A DNA stretch of 64,000 nucleotides from Imbricaverruca yamaguchii (GCA_034440575.1 JAOTOL010001479.1:186001-250000); one strand, 5' to 3'; numbered from the stretch's first letter, positions 11,352-23,140 are shown. A program made the numbers and translations. Notes: generated by a model not told the origin, from the letters alone.

Positions 11352-12759
11352 ACAATGAACTCGGACCTGCTTTACCACTGTGCAAATTATGTACTTTTTC
11401 TGCTATATCAATAGATACTTCTTCACATATCACATGCAACCCATGCATGGTTAAACAGAATGTATTGAAATCACAGAAGAAAGTACGTCATTGTGCAGTG
11501 GTGGAACAAATACGAGAGATCTGCTTCATCACCGAAAACATTTTTTTTTCGTGGCTTTAGCTCAATCCTAGCAACGACGAATATACAAAAACTTGCGCGG
11601 TGAAACAGAAGTTGTGTACATCATAGACCATGTATGTCAATATGTTTGACCGTGGTAGGATCTGCTTCAGATCATGGCAAGAGGTGTGTCTTTAATCCAC
11701 TGCAGTCATCAGGATAAGCGACAGAATACAAATTGCATGCATTCCGAGGGATGATCAGCCATCGGATCGGCTTCTACAAAGTACAGCTCATCTACTCCAT
11801 ATCTGCAACAAGCTCTGATAAAATGTTCACAGCGTTTCTTCTATTTCCAACAAGTGGGCACGGCCACGCGATTTTTTCATGCTCATCACCAGTGTGAAAA
11901 GCGCTTGGTTGCATCATATTAGTTTCGTCATTTCATCTTCCCATATATAGCTGTGGATCTGTGCCACGCGTGGGAATGACAATCTAAATGTTAATCTTCA
12001 CTGCGACTGTCAGAATCGAAACATGTGTGCCCAATGCCACATGTTCGCACAAATCGTTACAAAAAAAAATCGGCCAGCGTAGATTTTCTTCCTGGATGAT
12101 TCCTGGTCTTTCACGAAGGAAAAGAGAGGGCCGAAATGCGGGTCTATGTTAGCGTTGTCGACGTCGTGGCGATGCTGAACAATACTGACCACCTGCCCGC
12201 CAGACAAAGCACCAAGGAATGAGCGCTGCTCTCGAACACTGTCTCAGCGCTCAGCCGAATGCAAATTATCTACGGATGCCAGTTAGGTTGATGCATTATC
12301 TGAACTTGCGCTTTCCTCATATGCCTGTTTTAAGTAATGTATCGGTCCATAACTGGCAAGCCAAAACAGAACCGGGGTCGTAAATATATATTCAGGTTCG
12401 CCTTACAACAAAATGTAAGCTTTGTAGCATCAGCCAAATGTTTTCCATGTACATTGAATTTGAAAGTGAGTTCGTCTTCTTCATTTGTTTTCGCTTTGGT
12501 ACTTTTCATGCAATATCGTGCTTTTCTGTTCTACCCTTAGCAAGGAAAGCCTATATCGAGTGTTGCCTGGTTGGCAGTCTTAGCGGATCGTGCACGAATA
12601 TGCATTACAAATATGCAGTGTGACAAGCTCTTCAACGTCAGGTGGATCTCCACGACACAGTGTACAAACAGGCAAGTCAAGTCTACACAGTCTACACACG
12701 TGACAAAACTACAGCATGGTCATGTCCTTCTTGAAACTGAACGAGGGCATAGCCTCCCC
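11352..12759. other. Unassigned sequence
   Basis: Mixed-composition unique DNA. Open frames on either strand are under 70 codons except those running into the next block. No repeat, RNA gene or domain was recognised. Confidence 0.6.
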
Positions 12760-13500
12760 GTGATATGTCCGAGTCCTGGCGAACCCGTCCGTCACTTGCT
12801 TACTGCCCCACCATCGCTGCCCGCAGGCTCCATCATGTGCTTCACTGCCCTTCCAGTGCACAGCATGTGGATGAGCAACTCCGGAATAATGTGCAGCTTG
12901 ACCAGGATTTTAATGATCTCATCCCTGGGCGAGGAGCAGATGGACACTGGCTTCTGCATCTGGCCGGGCTATCAGTTGATCAGCTTCTGCAGGATGGTAT
13001 CCGACAGGTTCGATCTGGGGGTGATTTGGGGTCTCACACTCGTGCTGCCGTTCTCCTTGTTTTTCACAGTTTCAGGATCTTGGTCACTGCGAACCTGTGG
13101 TCATTCACACTTTAGCTCGCCACCAAGGACAAGAGGGCGCATTCCGGGTGGAGCGCCAGGCCCTCGTCCTCACCTAGGAAGTCACACTTACACACCTTTG
13201 TCTGCGATTTGAGGATATTCATCTGTGTGAGGATGCGTTTGGAGGCAGTCCTGTAGTTTGTGATACACACTTTAATGTCGAAGGAAAGCTTAAACTACTT
13301 CCTCAAGCAGAGCTTTATTAAGATGACTGAGGAGTTCAGCTCGTGGACAGTCAGCCCGGGCTTCCTGGTCCTCGTGCCCACCAGGTGCTGGGCAATGGCG
13401 AACTACCTGGAGTGGGAGACCTTACCATGTTGGATATCTGGAAGAAGGGAAGGGAAGAACGCCACACTTCACCGCTAGGACTAGCCGATAGGAGAGGCTG
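12760..13500 (-). pseudogene. Decayed protein-coding block 1 (unknown protein)
   Basis: Read on the minus strand, the stretch gives protein-like segments that jump between frames. From high to low coordinates, recognisable pieces are AIAQHLVGTRTRKPGL, FDIKVCITNYRTASKRILTQ, MNILKSQTKVCKCDFLGEDE, ENGSTSVRPQITPRSNLSD, then RDEIIKILVKLHIIPELLIH and MLCTGRAVKHMMEP. Stops and frame changes separate them, so the sequence is a pseudogene. Composition is more GC-rich than the flanks, as for old coding DNA. I do not recognise the family. The plus-strand frames over the same place (213 and 116 codons) look like shadows. Decayed exons of a host gene are possible, but I see no clear splice borders. Confidence 0.5.
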
Positions 13501-14859
13501 GCCGGCGGACATTGCGACCATGATTAACCGCGGTTTCCTATCAGGTTCTCACCCCTGGCAGTTCCTGATCTCTGCGATGCATTGTACGTGGTTCACATTG
13601 AACAGGAGGCTGCACACTGGACCAGTGGAACCGCTGTCTGATGAGGTGGGTGCATCAATGATGATAATGTGGCAATTTTAGCATGGGACCATGTGGAATG
13701 TGCGCCAATTAACTTTGGTCGCCAATTATTTCCGTATATTATGCCCCGCCGCCAGTGATTTTAAGAAATCAACATCAGAAATCAATAGTCCCAAGTATGG
13801 GTCGCAAGTCGTTGCTGTTCTAAGAATGTGTCAACGGCTTCGATACATGTATAGTTTCAAATATTGGTGGTTCATGTAGCATTTTCAACTCGTAGCATTT
13901 TCACGATGCAAATTTGAGCATGCTTTCTTTGTTTCCATTTTCAGGTAACCCCCTCATACACCTTCCTCACGATATGTTTGTTACCAGCGTGAAGTATCGG
14001 ACAACATTTTTCCGAACAGAACTTGCCTGTCAACTCGCCTTGCTAGGTGTATTTTCCCTTAACTTGCAAAAATCGAGGCGAAATAACAGTGTCCAAGGCG
14101 CGAGCACGGGTAAAACGGTAACAGACACGCTGCCTTTGCGTGGATGACGTCACGACATGGCCTGCCGAGGCAGCTGGAACGAACCGCACCGGCCGGGAAA
14201 CAGACGCTGAATAGGGTACGGCTCGGCGGGCAGGGCGGAAATTTTTCCGCTCCAATGCACTGGAGCCAAAAAAATACTCTAGACCACTGACCTCCCCAAT
14301 GTCATTTGTAGTTCTTCCCTTCGATGGTCACATGAACTTACTGATCTTCGATGTTTTGGGATTATATGACAATTTTTGGATATAAGATGCAAATCAATAT
14401 AACCGTTCCTTCGTCATGTGGTAAACCGTGTAGTCAAACATAGCATAACGGAGAACTAGTGATATAAATCGAAATAAAATTGAATATGCAATCACATCAG
14501 GAGTATCCTAATCATACATGGAAATTTGTGTCATATTGAAGGCCTATAGCCTCTCAAACGTTCATTTTTTCGCCATATAAAGCATACTTTGCGAACATTG
14601 AAAGGAAGTAGCTTGCTTAATCTTCATGATAATCATTACTCGCATGATGGTTTGCATGGAGTGGGCTCCATTAAGGAACTTGTTATATCAATATGTTAAG
14701 CGCGCTGCAGCATTCCATTGCCTACGAAGGCTAGCGCGCAGCGCGTGTTCAAGCTGTGGTCGAGTGGAGACTGACCTCACATACCTCAGGCAGCACGTTT
14801 ACATCGCGAAAATGCAACGGCTCGTACTTTTTTGGTGCTTACAAAAAGTGTGTGATGTC
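13501..14859. other. Unassigned sequence
   Basis: No supported gene. A CpG-richer patch lies near 14090-14250, with only short open frames. The rest is AT-rich and unique. Confidence 0.55.
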
Positions 14860-15137
14860 AATGGCTGCTGAGGTCTCTTGAAGTACTGGCTTGTACTAGT
14901 CTGCAGTGGCAGTATATGTGTAAAACTTGCGTCCCGTTAGTTTGCGCTCGACAGATAGCTGATCCAGCCTGGAAGTGCCCGCGATGATGAACAGATCCAG
15001 CCGTAGCGACCGGTGGGGTCATTGAACTCGGCTGACATCCCACGTCGTTGTCCTGTTGTAAAGCCCACTTCGAACTTGACAATGGTCCCAGCATTCCCCG
15101 CCGATCGGATGTGACACCTTAATTCGATGTTCAACAT
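14860..15137 (-). pseudogene. Decayed protein-coding block 2 (unknown protein)
   Basis: The minus strand holds a 66-codon stretch of ordinary protein-like composition, including VKFEVGFTTGQRRGMSAEFN and DPTGRYGWICSSS. A different frame then continues toward 14858 (VLHIYCHCRLVQAS), suggesting a frameshift. It has the same orientation as blocks 1 and 3-5. No family was recognised. It is short, so a chance open frame cannot be excluded. Confidence 0.35.
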
Positions 15138-16122
15138 AAATCATGTGCGTTTTATTTGTACTTGTCAGGTAGCGTGTTAAGCCATTGGTTCAAGTTTGAC
15201 CGGTTGTGATTTACTTCCGCGTTAGCATCTCTGCTGAAACGTATAGCATACCTTGAAATGCCAACTCATAGGTCCATTTTGAATACCTTTTGCAAGAAAA
15301 TGTGACCCTGGAACCATGGCAAATGTCGGAGCCAAGTTAGTTTTGAAACAACAATCGCTTGAGAAACGCAATTTAGTTTAACTTATTTGAAAATGGACCA
15401 GTCTTTGACTCAGATTTTGGCGCAGTTCACTAACATGCAGCATATCGTGTCTAATTGGCATGCTAAAGCTAAGTTATCTGTAAAATTTATGTGTTTAGAA
15501 AAGAGTCACTTATGTTTTTCCTTCTTGAATAAGGCTGCGGACAGCGGGGTAATCTGAATCCCTCTTGTCGCTGGATTTGTGTTCAAACCTTTGTTCAGTG
15601 TACTTTGATTATATTGAAACTCCATGTCGCGAGTCTTCGACTATCATACACTTGTAATATGGCTTGTTCCTATTATGTTTAGGTCTTTTCAAGTAAATGA
15701 TCTATACATACAATTTTCAGCTTGCAGGTTTATAAGCCCACAATCAAGTCTTTTTCTTCTGATTTTACACCCAACTGCACCTTTTACATCTGCCTTTTAC
15801 ATCTCCTAAGGGTCATTTGAAGGTGACTTTGAAGGCCATTGAGTTCGCCGCTATAAACACGGCACGTGCCACCAATACTCCAATAAGGTCGTCCCGCTAC
15901 ATCGGGCTGTAAATGACCGCTATAAACAGGATTCGTGTCACCAATGCTCCGACAGAACCATTCCTCTGCCGTGTTCCCTGAATCGTCGGCCGGATCGTCG
16001 ACTTGATCCGCTGAAAAGTCACTTGATTAGCTTCGCGTAATTGTTTTTTCGGTTGCAAAAATAACGGTAGTAATATTTCGTAGACAAAATTGAAGTACTT
16101 TGTTCACAGGATAAGTATTTAC

Positions 16123-16123
<1 letters not shown>
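15138..16123. other. Unassigned sequence
   Basis: AT-rich unique sequence. Around 15850-15960 the phrase CGCTATAAACA recurs twice about 60 bases apart, with similar flanks (a short duplicated segment). No gene was seen. Confidence 0.55.
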
Positions 16124-16188
<65 letters not shown>

Positions 16189-16192
16189 TATA
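16124..16192. repeat. (TA)n microsatellite
   Basis: Alternating TA for about 68 bases with one TACA interruption near the end. It produces a false Tyr/Ile-rich minus-strand frame. Confidence 0.96.
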
Positions 16193-16319
16193 ATTTTGGC
16201 TGAGTATTGCCATTACTTTGAAAATGTTCTCGTAGGGATGCCGTCACACATGAGGAGTATCGAAGCAGCTGAACTCGAAATGCATGGGAAAGCCTACTTC
16301 GGATATTTCCACACTGAGT

Positions 16320-16400
16320 TTTTCAACCGACATTAGGGCGCTGCATGACCTCAGCGGTCGATGCGCCCCTGAACCCCAATAACCAACCAACCAATCGACC
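16320..16400 (+). mobile_element. SINE 3' tail ending in ACCAACCA repeats
   Basis: Contains GCATGACCTCAGCGGTCGAT, then GCGCCCCTGAACCCCAATA and an (ACCA)n run. Closely similar tails occur at about 35340-35385 (ATCAATCA run) and 61150-61205, so this is the conserved 3' end of an interspersed family, probably a SINE. The 5' head is not clear here. Confidence 0.6.
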
Positions 16401-16469
16401 GACATTAGTTGCACCCTTATGATATAAGGATTGAATTGGTTTGTGAATAAAATGACACTTATATTTTAA

Positions 16470-17298
16470 CCCGCGCCGTCCTGGGGGTCTTCAACCGCCC
16501 CCTAAGGTTTTCCGCGGAAAGTGAAAGAACGGCGTGGGACAGTGCGCCTAAATTTCGCTTACCTTTTTCAACGTCAACTTGGCATGTTGTGTCAAACTAT
16601 TGAAGTCAGGTCATCTGGGGTCAACGAGTTAGTCTTGGTCGAGAGCGGTCACCTCCAAAAACGTTCAACCAGTCGTCACGCTTCAGCGGATACAGACATT
16701 GTAATGAAACTTTCCGCGTTTGCTCATCTTTAGGGATGCAATAAAACTGCAATATGAGAGGAATTCTTAATATTTCCCTTTACGATTACTTATTAGTTTT
16801 GCATATTTGCCTATTAGATTTTACATCGAAGATTCTGGCTAAAATAAGCATTTTTTATTAGAACAAGTTGATTTCGAACAACGTTTTTTGGTCCGCTCTA
16901 CCTATTAGAAAAGGAAAATTAAAGAAAACATGAAAACTAAAAAAAATGAAATTAAAAATGATGATTTTGGGTAGCCAAAAACAATGTATGTTACTCGTCG
17001 ATTTCGCTGTCCTTTCTGATTTTTTTTATTATTTATTTCAAATATCTCCCAAAATGAACTCCCTGGAACCAGAAAAATAATGTAAGTCGTAAAAATCTAG
17101 GCCCCCCTAGTGACGTCACTTTTGGGGTAAACGTTTGTCGGGCCCTACTCGTCGAGCGTTTTCTGAGGACATCTCTTTTGTTTTCGTGCGACGCTTAGTT
17201 TGGCTATTAGAGGGGGTTCCCATCAATACCCCCCCACTCCGAGACGGGGTGTGAGGATCTGACCAGAGAGACGTTATGCAGAGAGCCGGCAGTGCGGG
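16470..17298 (+). mobile_element. Non-autonomous piggyBac-like element, copy 2
   Basis: 829 bases, starting CCCGCGCCG and ending CAGTGCGGG, flanked by TTAA (16466-16469 and 17299-17302). There is no transposase frame. It includes AGGTCATCTGGGGTCA near 16606 (two AGGTCA-type half-sites four bases apart) and a perfect TGACGTCA at 17111-17118. Both are shared with copy 3. The insertion lies inside the 12.7-23.1 kb region of minus-strand coding relics, so it arrived after or during their decay. Confidence 0.85.
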
Positions 17299-17302
17299 TT
17301 AA

Positions 17303-18284
17303 GTAGTGAATGTTGCGCAGTTGACATTATACGAATATACGAAATAGGTGAGTGAATGCATATAAATGCAGGTGAAATGCACGTGTGCATTGGTGTTGGT
17401 TTGGCAGACGCCAGAGACCTTCGATAAGCATTGTGATGGAGCAGAGTGAGTAAGACGCCTACTCTATTGTTGCATGATCTTGACGATGTGCATGGAGATA
17501 TTGGGAAAAGGGACTGCTTGAAACAGCCTTTGACCATAAACTGTGAATTTCAGCCCAGACACAAATATTTTAAAGTGCATTATTTGCATGGAATGTCTGG
17601 CATGTTGTGAAAATTGAATGACCTTATTTACAGAGAGATATATATTGCTCGGGTGCAGCAGTTGATGCAACCAATTTTCAATAATTGTAGGCTGACATGA
17701 TCAAGGTGTAGAGCAGCATAATCAGTGATCAGTAGGTGTAGATCATATAATCCAACATCATTCAACGGCATGTTGATGAAGCAGAGCGAGTTAGATGCCC
17801 TTTGCAATGGATGCCATATTTCGAAAATATTGGTGGAGGTAATGTAAAACGGGATGACTCTGAATAAATAAATTAGCCAGGACTCCTAGGGAATTTAAAT
17901 GCAGGCAAGGATTTTTTTGGTTGATTACTTGCATGGAATATCAGACATGCCATGTAATTTAACTGAGCTTGATAACAACATTACGAGTGTACGAGTGCAG
18001 GAGTATCTGTAGATTTGTGCAAAATGTATTGAATAGATTATGATCTTCAGCACCATGCAATCAGCTAGACAATGCCGATTTTTCTAGCTATGCTAATATG
18101 AAAGGGCTGTAAACAGCCAGGTTTCCCATAAAACGAATGTAACAGTTAACATGTTGTAAAATGCACTTCTAATTTGTAGGAATTATCTCCAGAATGGAAG
18201 ATAATACCACTGTTTTCAGGCTACAGCTGAAAAAGAAGAACTTTCACTGTTTTCACTGTTCCAGAAAGGACTTTGGTTTCAGCC
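17303..18284. other. Unassigned AT-rich sequence
   Basis: Two diverged segments resemble one another: around 17430-17690 and 17770-18010 both contain GAGCAGAGTGAGT/GCAGAGCGAGTTAGA-like text, a CTGAATAAA/TGGAATGTC phrase and TGCATGGAAT. This suggests an old duplication of about 330 bases. No gene was seen. Confidence 0.45.
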
Positions 18285-18450
18285 CCCACCAACCTTCAGC
18301 GTACCGATGACTATACAAATGCTTGTGCCTTTGTCCATCAATGGACCGCGTCGTGGCTCGGAGCCACCGGCAGTGATCAGCTGGCCGTTTCGGCGTGCAG
18401 CATCGCTATACAACTTCCCCATCTTGTCGGTTGTGAGAGGCCTATGAGTG
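18285..18450 (-). pseudogene. Decayed protein-coding block 3 (unknown protein)
   Basis: The minus strand gives an open stretch of about 50 residues of protein-like composition, with MGKLYSDAARRNGQLITAGG followed by SEPRRGPLMDKGTSICIVIG and TLKVGGG, then a stop. It has the same strand and GC-shifted character as blocks 1, 2, 4 and 5. No family was recognised. The plus-strand frame of 83 codons over this place is likely its shadow. Confidence 0.38.
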
Positions 18451-18999
18451 TCGCTTCTGGCTTACTTACGGTTGCATTTGTACACCTTGGCACACGGATG
18501 TTTTATATGCATTTCGAGGAGTAATTGTCCCACTCAATGCTGGTTTTGTCCCTACCCAATAATTTCAACTTTTAGCATGATGCCCTATGGAATGTGCCCC
18601 ATAGTCTATTTTTCCTTACTCTTTGTCCCCCCCCCCACAAGAAGTGCCCGCCTTGGCACAAAACAAAAATAATGGCGACATTTCCTACGACCTATTTTTT
18701 GACGATCGAAAGTGATCCAAGCTAAATCAGTCGCGATTATTCCAATCTCGACGTCCTATATACAAAATCAAACGACCGGCGGTGGAGCATCACTGAACTC
18801 TTGATTTGTGACATCATGGATGTATTAGCCAATCACAACATGAGGCATTCTTATCTACTTAAAAAAAAATATATAAGGGATTTAGAGATTTCACCACAAT
18901 GAATGAGTCATCGTCTTGAAACTAAAAACAACACTAATGAAACATGCAAAATAATGCTGTCTGTCTCTACATGAAACTTGTCCATTGTTATGTCATATG
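18451..18999. other. Unassigned sequence
   Basis: Short homopolymer runs (C9 near 18630, A9 near 18861) and no supported coding or RNA feature. Confidence 0.55.
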
Positions 19000-19530
19000 G
19001 TCACATTTTGGTGGGGGCGAAGCTCGAGCGTGTATAGAAAGAAATTATTCCCAGGGCAAGAGTAATGCGGCGCAAATGACCTTCGTGGGGAGGCACGCCT
19101 CTAAATGCCACTCCCTCCTCGCCACCAGGACACGGGAGAACAACGTAGCTTGGTGCTCCAGCAACTGCTCGCAAAGGACTGTAATCAAGCACACGACAGT
19201 GTTCCTTGGAATGTATGCTGGTGACAGCTGACCAATGTTGATCAATACAGCCACGATGTCATTGGGACACAACTGCTTTCATCAACCATGATCCAACATG
19301 ACGTGAAGCGCCCAACCTTGTGCATCAACTCGCCTTCATTGTGTGAGTACCGGTACCCCACGGTGCTTGCTACCATGGAGGCTCGGATCGAGCGGCAAAA
19401 CGTTCCCCAGTGCCCGAAAGACGAGGGACAAGTCCGCCCGTCAGCCGCACTGATGGTGTTTGCTGTCGCAAGCGGAGGTCGTCCGGAGCCGATTATACCG
19501 AGGTCATCGAACTCGGGGTGCACCCGTGTT
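19000..19530 (-). pseudogene. Decayed protein-coding block 4 (unknown protein)
   Basis: From high to low coordinates the minus strand reads through about 93 open codons (FDDLGIIGSGRPPLATANTI, RYSHNEGELMHKVGRFTSCW), then a stop. Protein-like text then continues in another frame (DYSPLRAVAGAPSYVVLPCP, GGEEGVAFRGVPPHEGHLRR, ITLALGIISFYTRSSFAP). One frame change between them would join the two, so I call a pseudogene. No family is recognised. A plus-strand frame of 99 codons overlaps, and the choice of strand rests on continuity and on the orientation of neighbouring blocks. Confidence 0.4.
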
Positions 19531-20084
19531 CAGCTGTCGTGGGGCCTCCGTCGACGTGCAGTCCCAGGGTGGTGCGCCAGTGTATAACCGGGCTGGGGCT
19601 CTGCCTTCCGGCAGACGGGAAGCTTTGTGAACAGTAATGAGATGAAGATGAAGAGGAGGTAAATAGGAAATGTAACGTTGTTGTGTGCTATAGCTTGTGG
19701 AAAGAGCCTCATTTATACAGCCTAAAATAACACGACGTAACCCATGTGAAGTATGAAAAAGTGTGCGAGCAGCTTTGAACATGGGTATAGTTTCGGCCAT
19801 CATTCACCTACCTTGGTTTCACCACGGCAGGATTTCCTTTCGTATCCTACAAATGCTGACATTGTGAGTGCTATTATCACACGACAGTATGCGGAGTAAA
19901 GGGATAGTACAATTGTTTGTATCGATGCTGGTGAATTTCAAATCTGTCCACGTCCTTACGCATGGAACTGCATAAAGGCCTGCTCAGTACTGAATTAAGG
20001 ACTTGAAACTAGCATGCGCGTGGAAAATCATTTTTTCGGCCTTTTCAAAGTCGATCTTACAGTTCATGGCCATCGTCCAGTAGG
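19531..20084. other. Unassigned sequence
   Basis: No supported feature. Frames here extend from the neighbouring block or are under 100 codons without a signature. Confidence 0.55.
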
Positions 20085-20430
20085 CTATGCTGGTGCCTGA
20101 GCCGGCTGCCACACATGTATCGGCACTGCGGCACGGCACTGCCCGGGCTGGCTGCCACACGGAGATTGGCACTGACTGGTGCATGTGCCGGCTGGCGCAC
20201 AGATATCGTCACTGGTGGCTAGATCAGTTGGCACGCAGAGCTCGGCACTGGTTCGGCTGGCACACAGAGATATTTGCGCTGGTGTTCGGCTATTACACAT
20301 AATATTATTACGGCTACGTATTTACGTACTGGTGCCTGAGCCAGCTCGTATACGAACAGATTGTTATTAGTAACTTTGCTCTCCGTTATGTACAGCTATT
20401 TGTATTTGCGCTGGCGCCTGAGCCTGAAAA
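20085..20430. repeat. Degenerate ~36-42 bp tandem repeat
   Basis: Diverged repeats of GGCTGGCACACAGATAT and CGGCACTGGTGC recur about eight times with variable spacing (for example near 20100, 20145, 20190, 20235, 20260 and 20330), ending with CTGGTGCCTGAGCC. Short Cys/Ala/Thr-rich frames on both strands derive from the repeat. Confidence 0.75.
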
Positions 20431-21119
20431 CACATAGTGAAATTGGCGGTGGCATATAGGTTGACCGACATTATGTGTACATGGTGGGTGTCAATCGTAC
20501 CGGAGCAGATTGTAAGTGACCTGCAAAGAGCGCTGCCAGCGTCATGTGGGGCTACGCCAATACAATACAATAACTGACATTTGCGCTAAGATGAACCAAA
20601 ATACTATCGAATCAACCAATGCCGATGAACGCTTAATGTCCAGCTGCTCAACATTTTAGTGTACTTTGAGAAGAGTTGATTTCCTCGACTGGCAACAGTG
20701 CAGACATATAAAAGCGAATGGACTTTCAATAATCCTGTGTGTTTTCTCCTTTCAATAATCCCCGAATACAGGAAGCATAACTTATATTTGTGCAACCTTC
20801 CATCCCGATACTTCCCGCAGTACTGATGCGTGGCGCTACTTCCCGCGCATGTCACTAGCCCCCGGTGGTAAATTGGAAGGGTAAAATAAAGAGACGTGAG
20901 TAATTTTAGCTTATGCCCCCAACATATATAAGCCATTTCCGCCTAACCGCTGGGTTCTAGCAGAGAAAAAGGTCCCGCCATTCAGGTATCGCGAATTTAT
21001 GTTTTCCGCCCATCTGCCGGTCAGCACCTACCACGGCTGCACACAAACGACGGATCCAGAACAAAGTATCCACACAAAAGTAACAGACGGACATACAGAG
21101 TTAGTTACAGAGTTACAGA
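20431..21119. other. Unassigned sequence
   Basis: A 110-codon minus-strand open frame (20604-20936) shows no motif. Short GAGTTACAGA repeats lie near 21100-21130. No other feature was seen. Confidence 0.5.
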
Positions 21120-23140
21120 GGAGTTACAGACTCATACACTTAGTTTCTGGCCATCCTCTTCACGTCCCCTCCCCTCATCATCTTCTCCAGGGTCCCCTGG
21201 AAGCTGGTGTACTGGATCGTCGCCCTGTTGCTCCTCTTCCACAGCAGTGACATCAGCGCCTCGCCGTACTCAGCAACGGTCTTCTCTTCCCTGTCTCAGG
21301 AACGGTGATTTGTACCTTGAAGAGAGGATGGACCTTGGGGAGGAGGGTGGAGCTGTCCCTGACAAACAGCATCTCGGACTTCATCCTCTTCACCTTCTCC
21401 TTGTCCTCCAGATCCTCCCTGGCCAGGTACGTACCCACTTCACTGGCGTCAGTGAAAGGTCCGCCCTGGACTTGAGGAAGTCCAGGATGTCCAGCCTCCT
21501 CTCTTCCTTCTTCTTGGCTAGCTCCTGCTTCTCATCAGATCCCTTCTCCTGATTCATCTTCTCGTTCCACATCAGCTTCAGTTCCCTCGACATTCTCCAT
21601 CTCCTTCTTGTAGCTTCGGAAGTTTTTCGGCTTGCCAGGGCCTGGGTCTTCTGGAGTATGATGGATTTGCTCACTGCGTTCAGGTTCTTGAGCTTCTCCA
21701 GCCTTTGGTCTACCTTACCACAGATCCTCTCTCCATTCCAGTGTTATGGACTGGAGTATCATCTGCCTGCTCCCGGATGGGAAACTGAGGAGGGAAGGGA
21801 TCTGAGGGATCCATGCCATAGTCCCCACGCTGCCTGGCCAGCACTTACATGGTGAGGTTTGCCAGCTTGATCACCTGTGCTGTGCTGCCATGCCGACCAC
21901 GGCCTCCACCACCTCCTGGCCGTAGTTCTCCTTGACGCCGGTGAACAGGCTTTGTTTCACCCCATCCAGCAGCTGAAGGCCTGACCCAGCTGAAGAACTC
22001 CATGTCCACAGTGTCGCCATGTTGCTGTGGAGTCCCTTGTAGAACGCGGTGAGGCTGCTGTGGGTGCCCCACCGCCCCTGAACAGTGATGGCGTAAAAGT
22101 GATGGCTGACCCACCCACACCACCAGGACAGCCTTCAGGTAAGGCAAGTTCGTGAACTCCGTGACCAGACAGACCAGTCGGTTGTTGATGTCCGGGAACT
22201 GCTCTTGGAAGATGTTGTCGAAGTTGTAGATGGCGATGGCCGCGGCCTTGGACAGGCGGCCAAACCTGGCGTCCTGGTAGCAGAACAAGTTCCCCTCCAG
22301 GTCAAGTATCTCTTATCAAGTATCTTACAAGTATCTCCTTCAGGAAGACCGTGTACCCTTTGTTCCGGTTCCATGGTTTGTGACTGTATTCTGGAGCGAC
22401 CAAACGTATGATCATGTCGAGAGCCTGCCCGGCCAGACTGGAGTTTTGGAGTCTAGATCCACCATAAAACCCCTCACAACTTGCTCCGTCTTCATGTCCG
22501 ACTCCACTAGTCTCATGACCTTCTTCATTCCAGCAGCGAATCCCAGGGTGATGTGTGTGCCGCAAAATATTGGCCCGCTTTGGTCTCCAGACTGTGTATC
22601 TCTGCCATCAGTGAGGCAATCCGCTTGTTGTGTTCAGAACTGTTGGCCACCTCCTTGTACAACTTCGCAAATGTCATGGCCTTGCACACCGCCATGATCT
22701 CCATGCCCATATCGACCTGCATGGCGACATCCTCAGCCTTTTCTCCGTAGATTGAAAGGATTGGAATGGGCAGAGGACAGCTCTGGTCCACATGCAGTCC
22801 TGGGACAATGAACTGCCCGACCGTTTTCTTGGTGGTGCTGTCCGAGGCATGAGTGATGGCCCTGGTCTCCTGCTTCCCCTTTATGACCTCCTACCTACCT
22901 CCTACCTCCTCCCTTCCCCTCCACTCTCCCCATCCCCTCCACCTCCTGCAGCTGGAGGGTGGTCCTGATGTTTATGTCTGTGGGGGCGGTGTTTGCATCA
23001 AATGTGTTTTCATTTTCATTGGCCATTTTCCAGTTCATTCCAAACATGGTGTTGGCAACGACCACCACAGCTCCAGCAGCTTCAGGAATTGACAGACCGA
23101 GGGCAGATATATTTCCGCATGCCCTGTAGAAGCTGTGCAA
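21120..23140 (-). pseudogene. Decayed protein-coding block 5 (large unknown protein)
   Basis: About 2 kb of minus-strand sequence reads as protein across successive frames. From high to low coordinates the segments are: a hydrophobic alanine-rich part (ALGLSIPEAAGAVVVVANTM); a helical part (MGMEIMAVCKAMTFAKLYKE, NKRIASLMAEIHSLETKAGQ); GMKKVMRLVESDMKTEQVVR; GQALDMIIRLVAPEYSHKPW; RFGRLSKAAAIAIYNFDNIF; EFTNLPYLKAVLVV; GTHSSLTAFYKGLHSNMATL; a Lys/Glu-rich coiled-coil-like part (EKLKNLNAVSKSIILQKTQA, KKKEERRLDILDFLKSRADL); and a C-terminus ending GGDVKRMARN before a stop near 21147. At least six frame changes break it. GC content is well above that of the flanks. No domain recognised. It could be a decayed host gene copy or part of an integrated virus. 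Confidence 0.6.

Noticed and set aside
21120..23140. Calling block 5 a specific viral or cellular protein
   Set aside because: Several families came to mind, but no diagnostic motif could be matched, so naming one would be guesswork.
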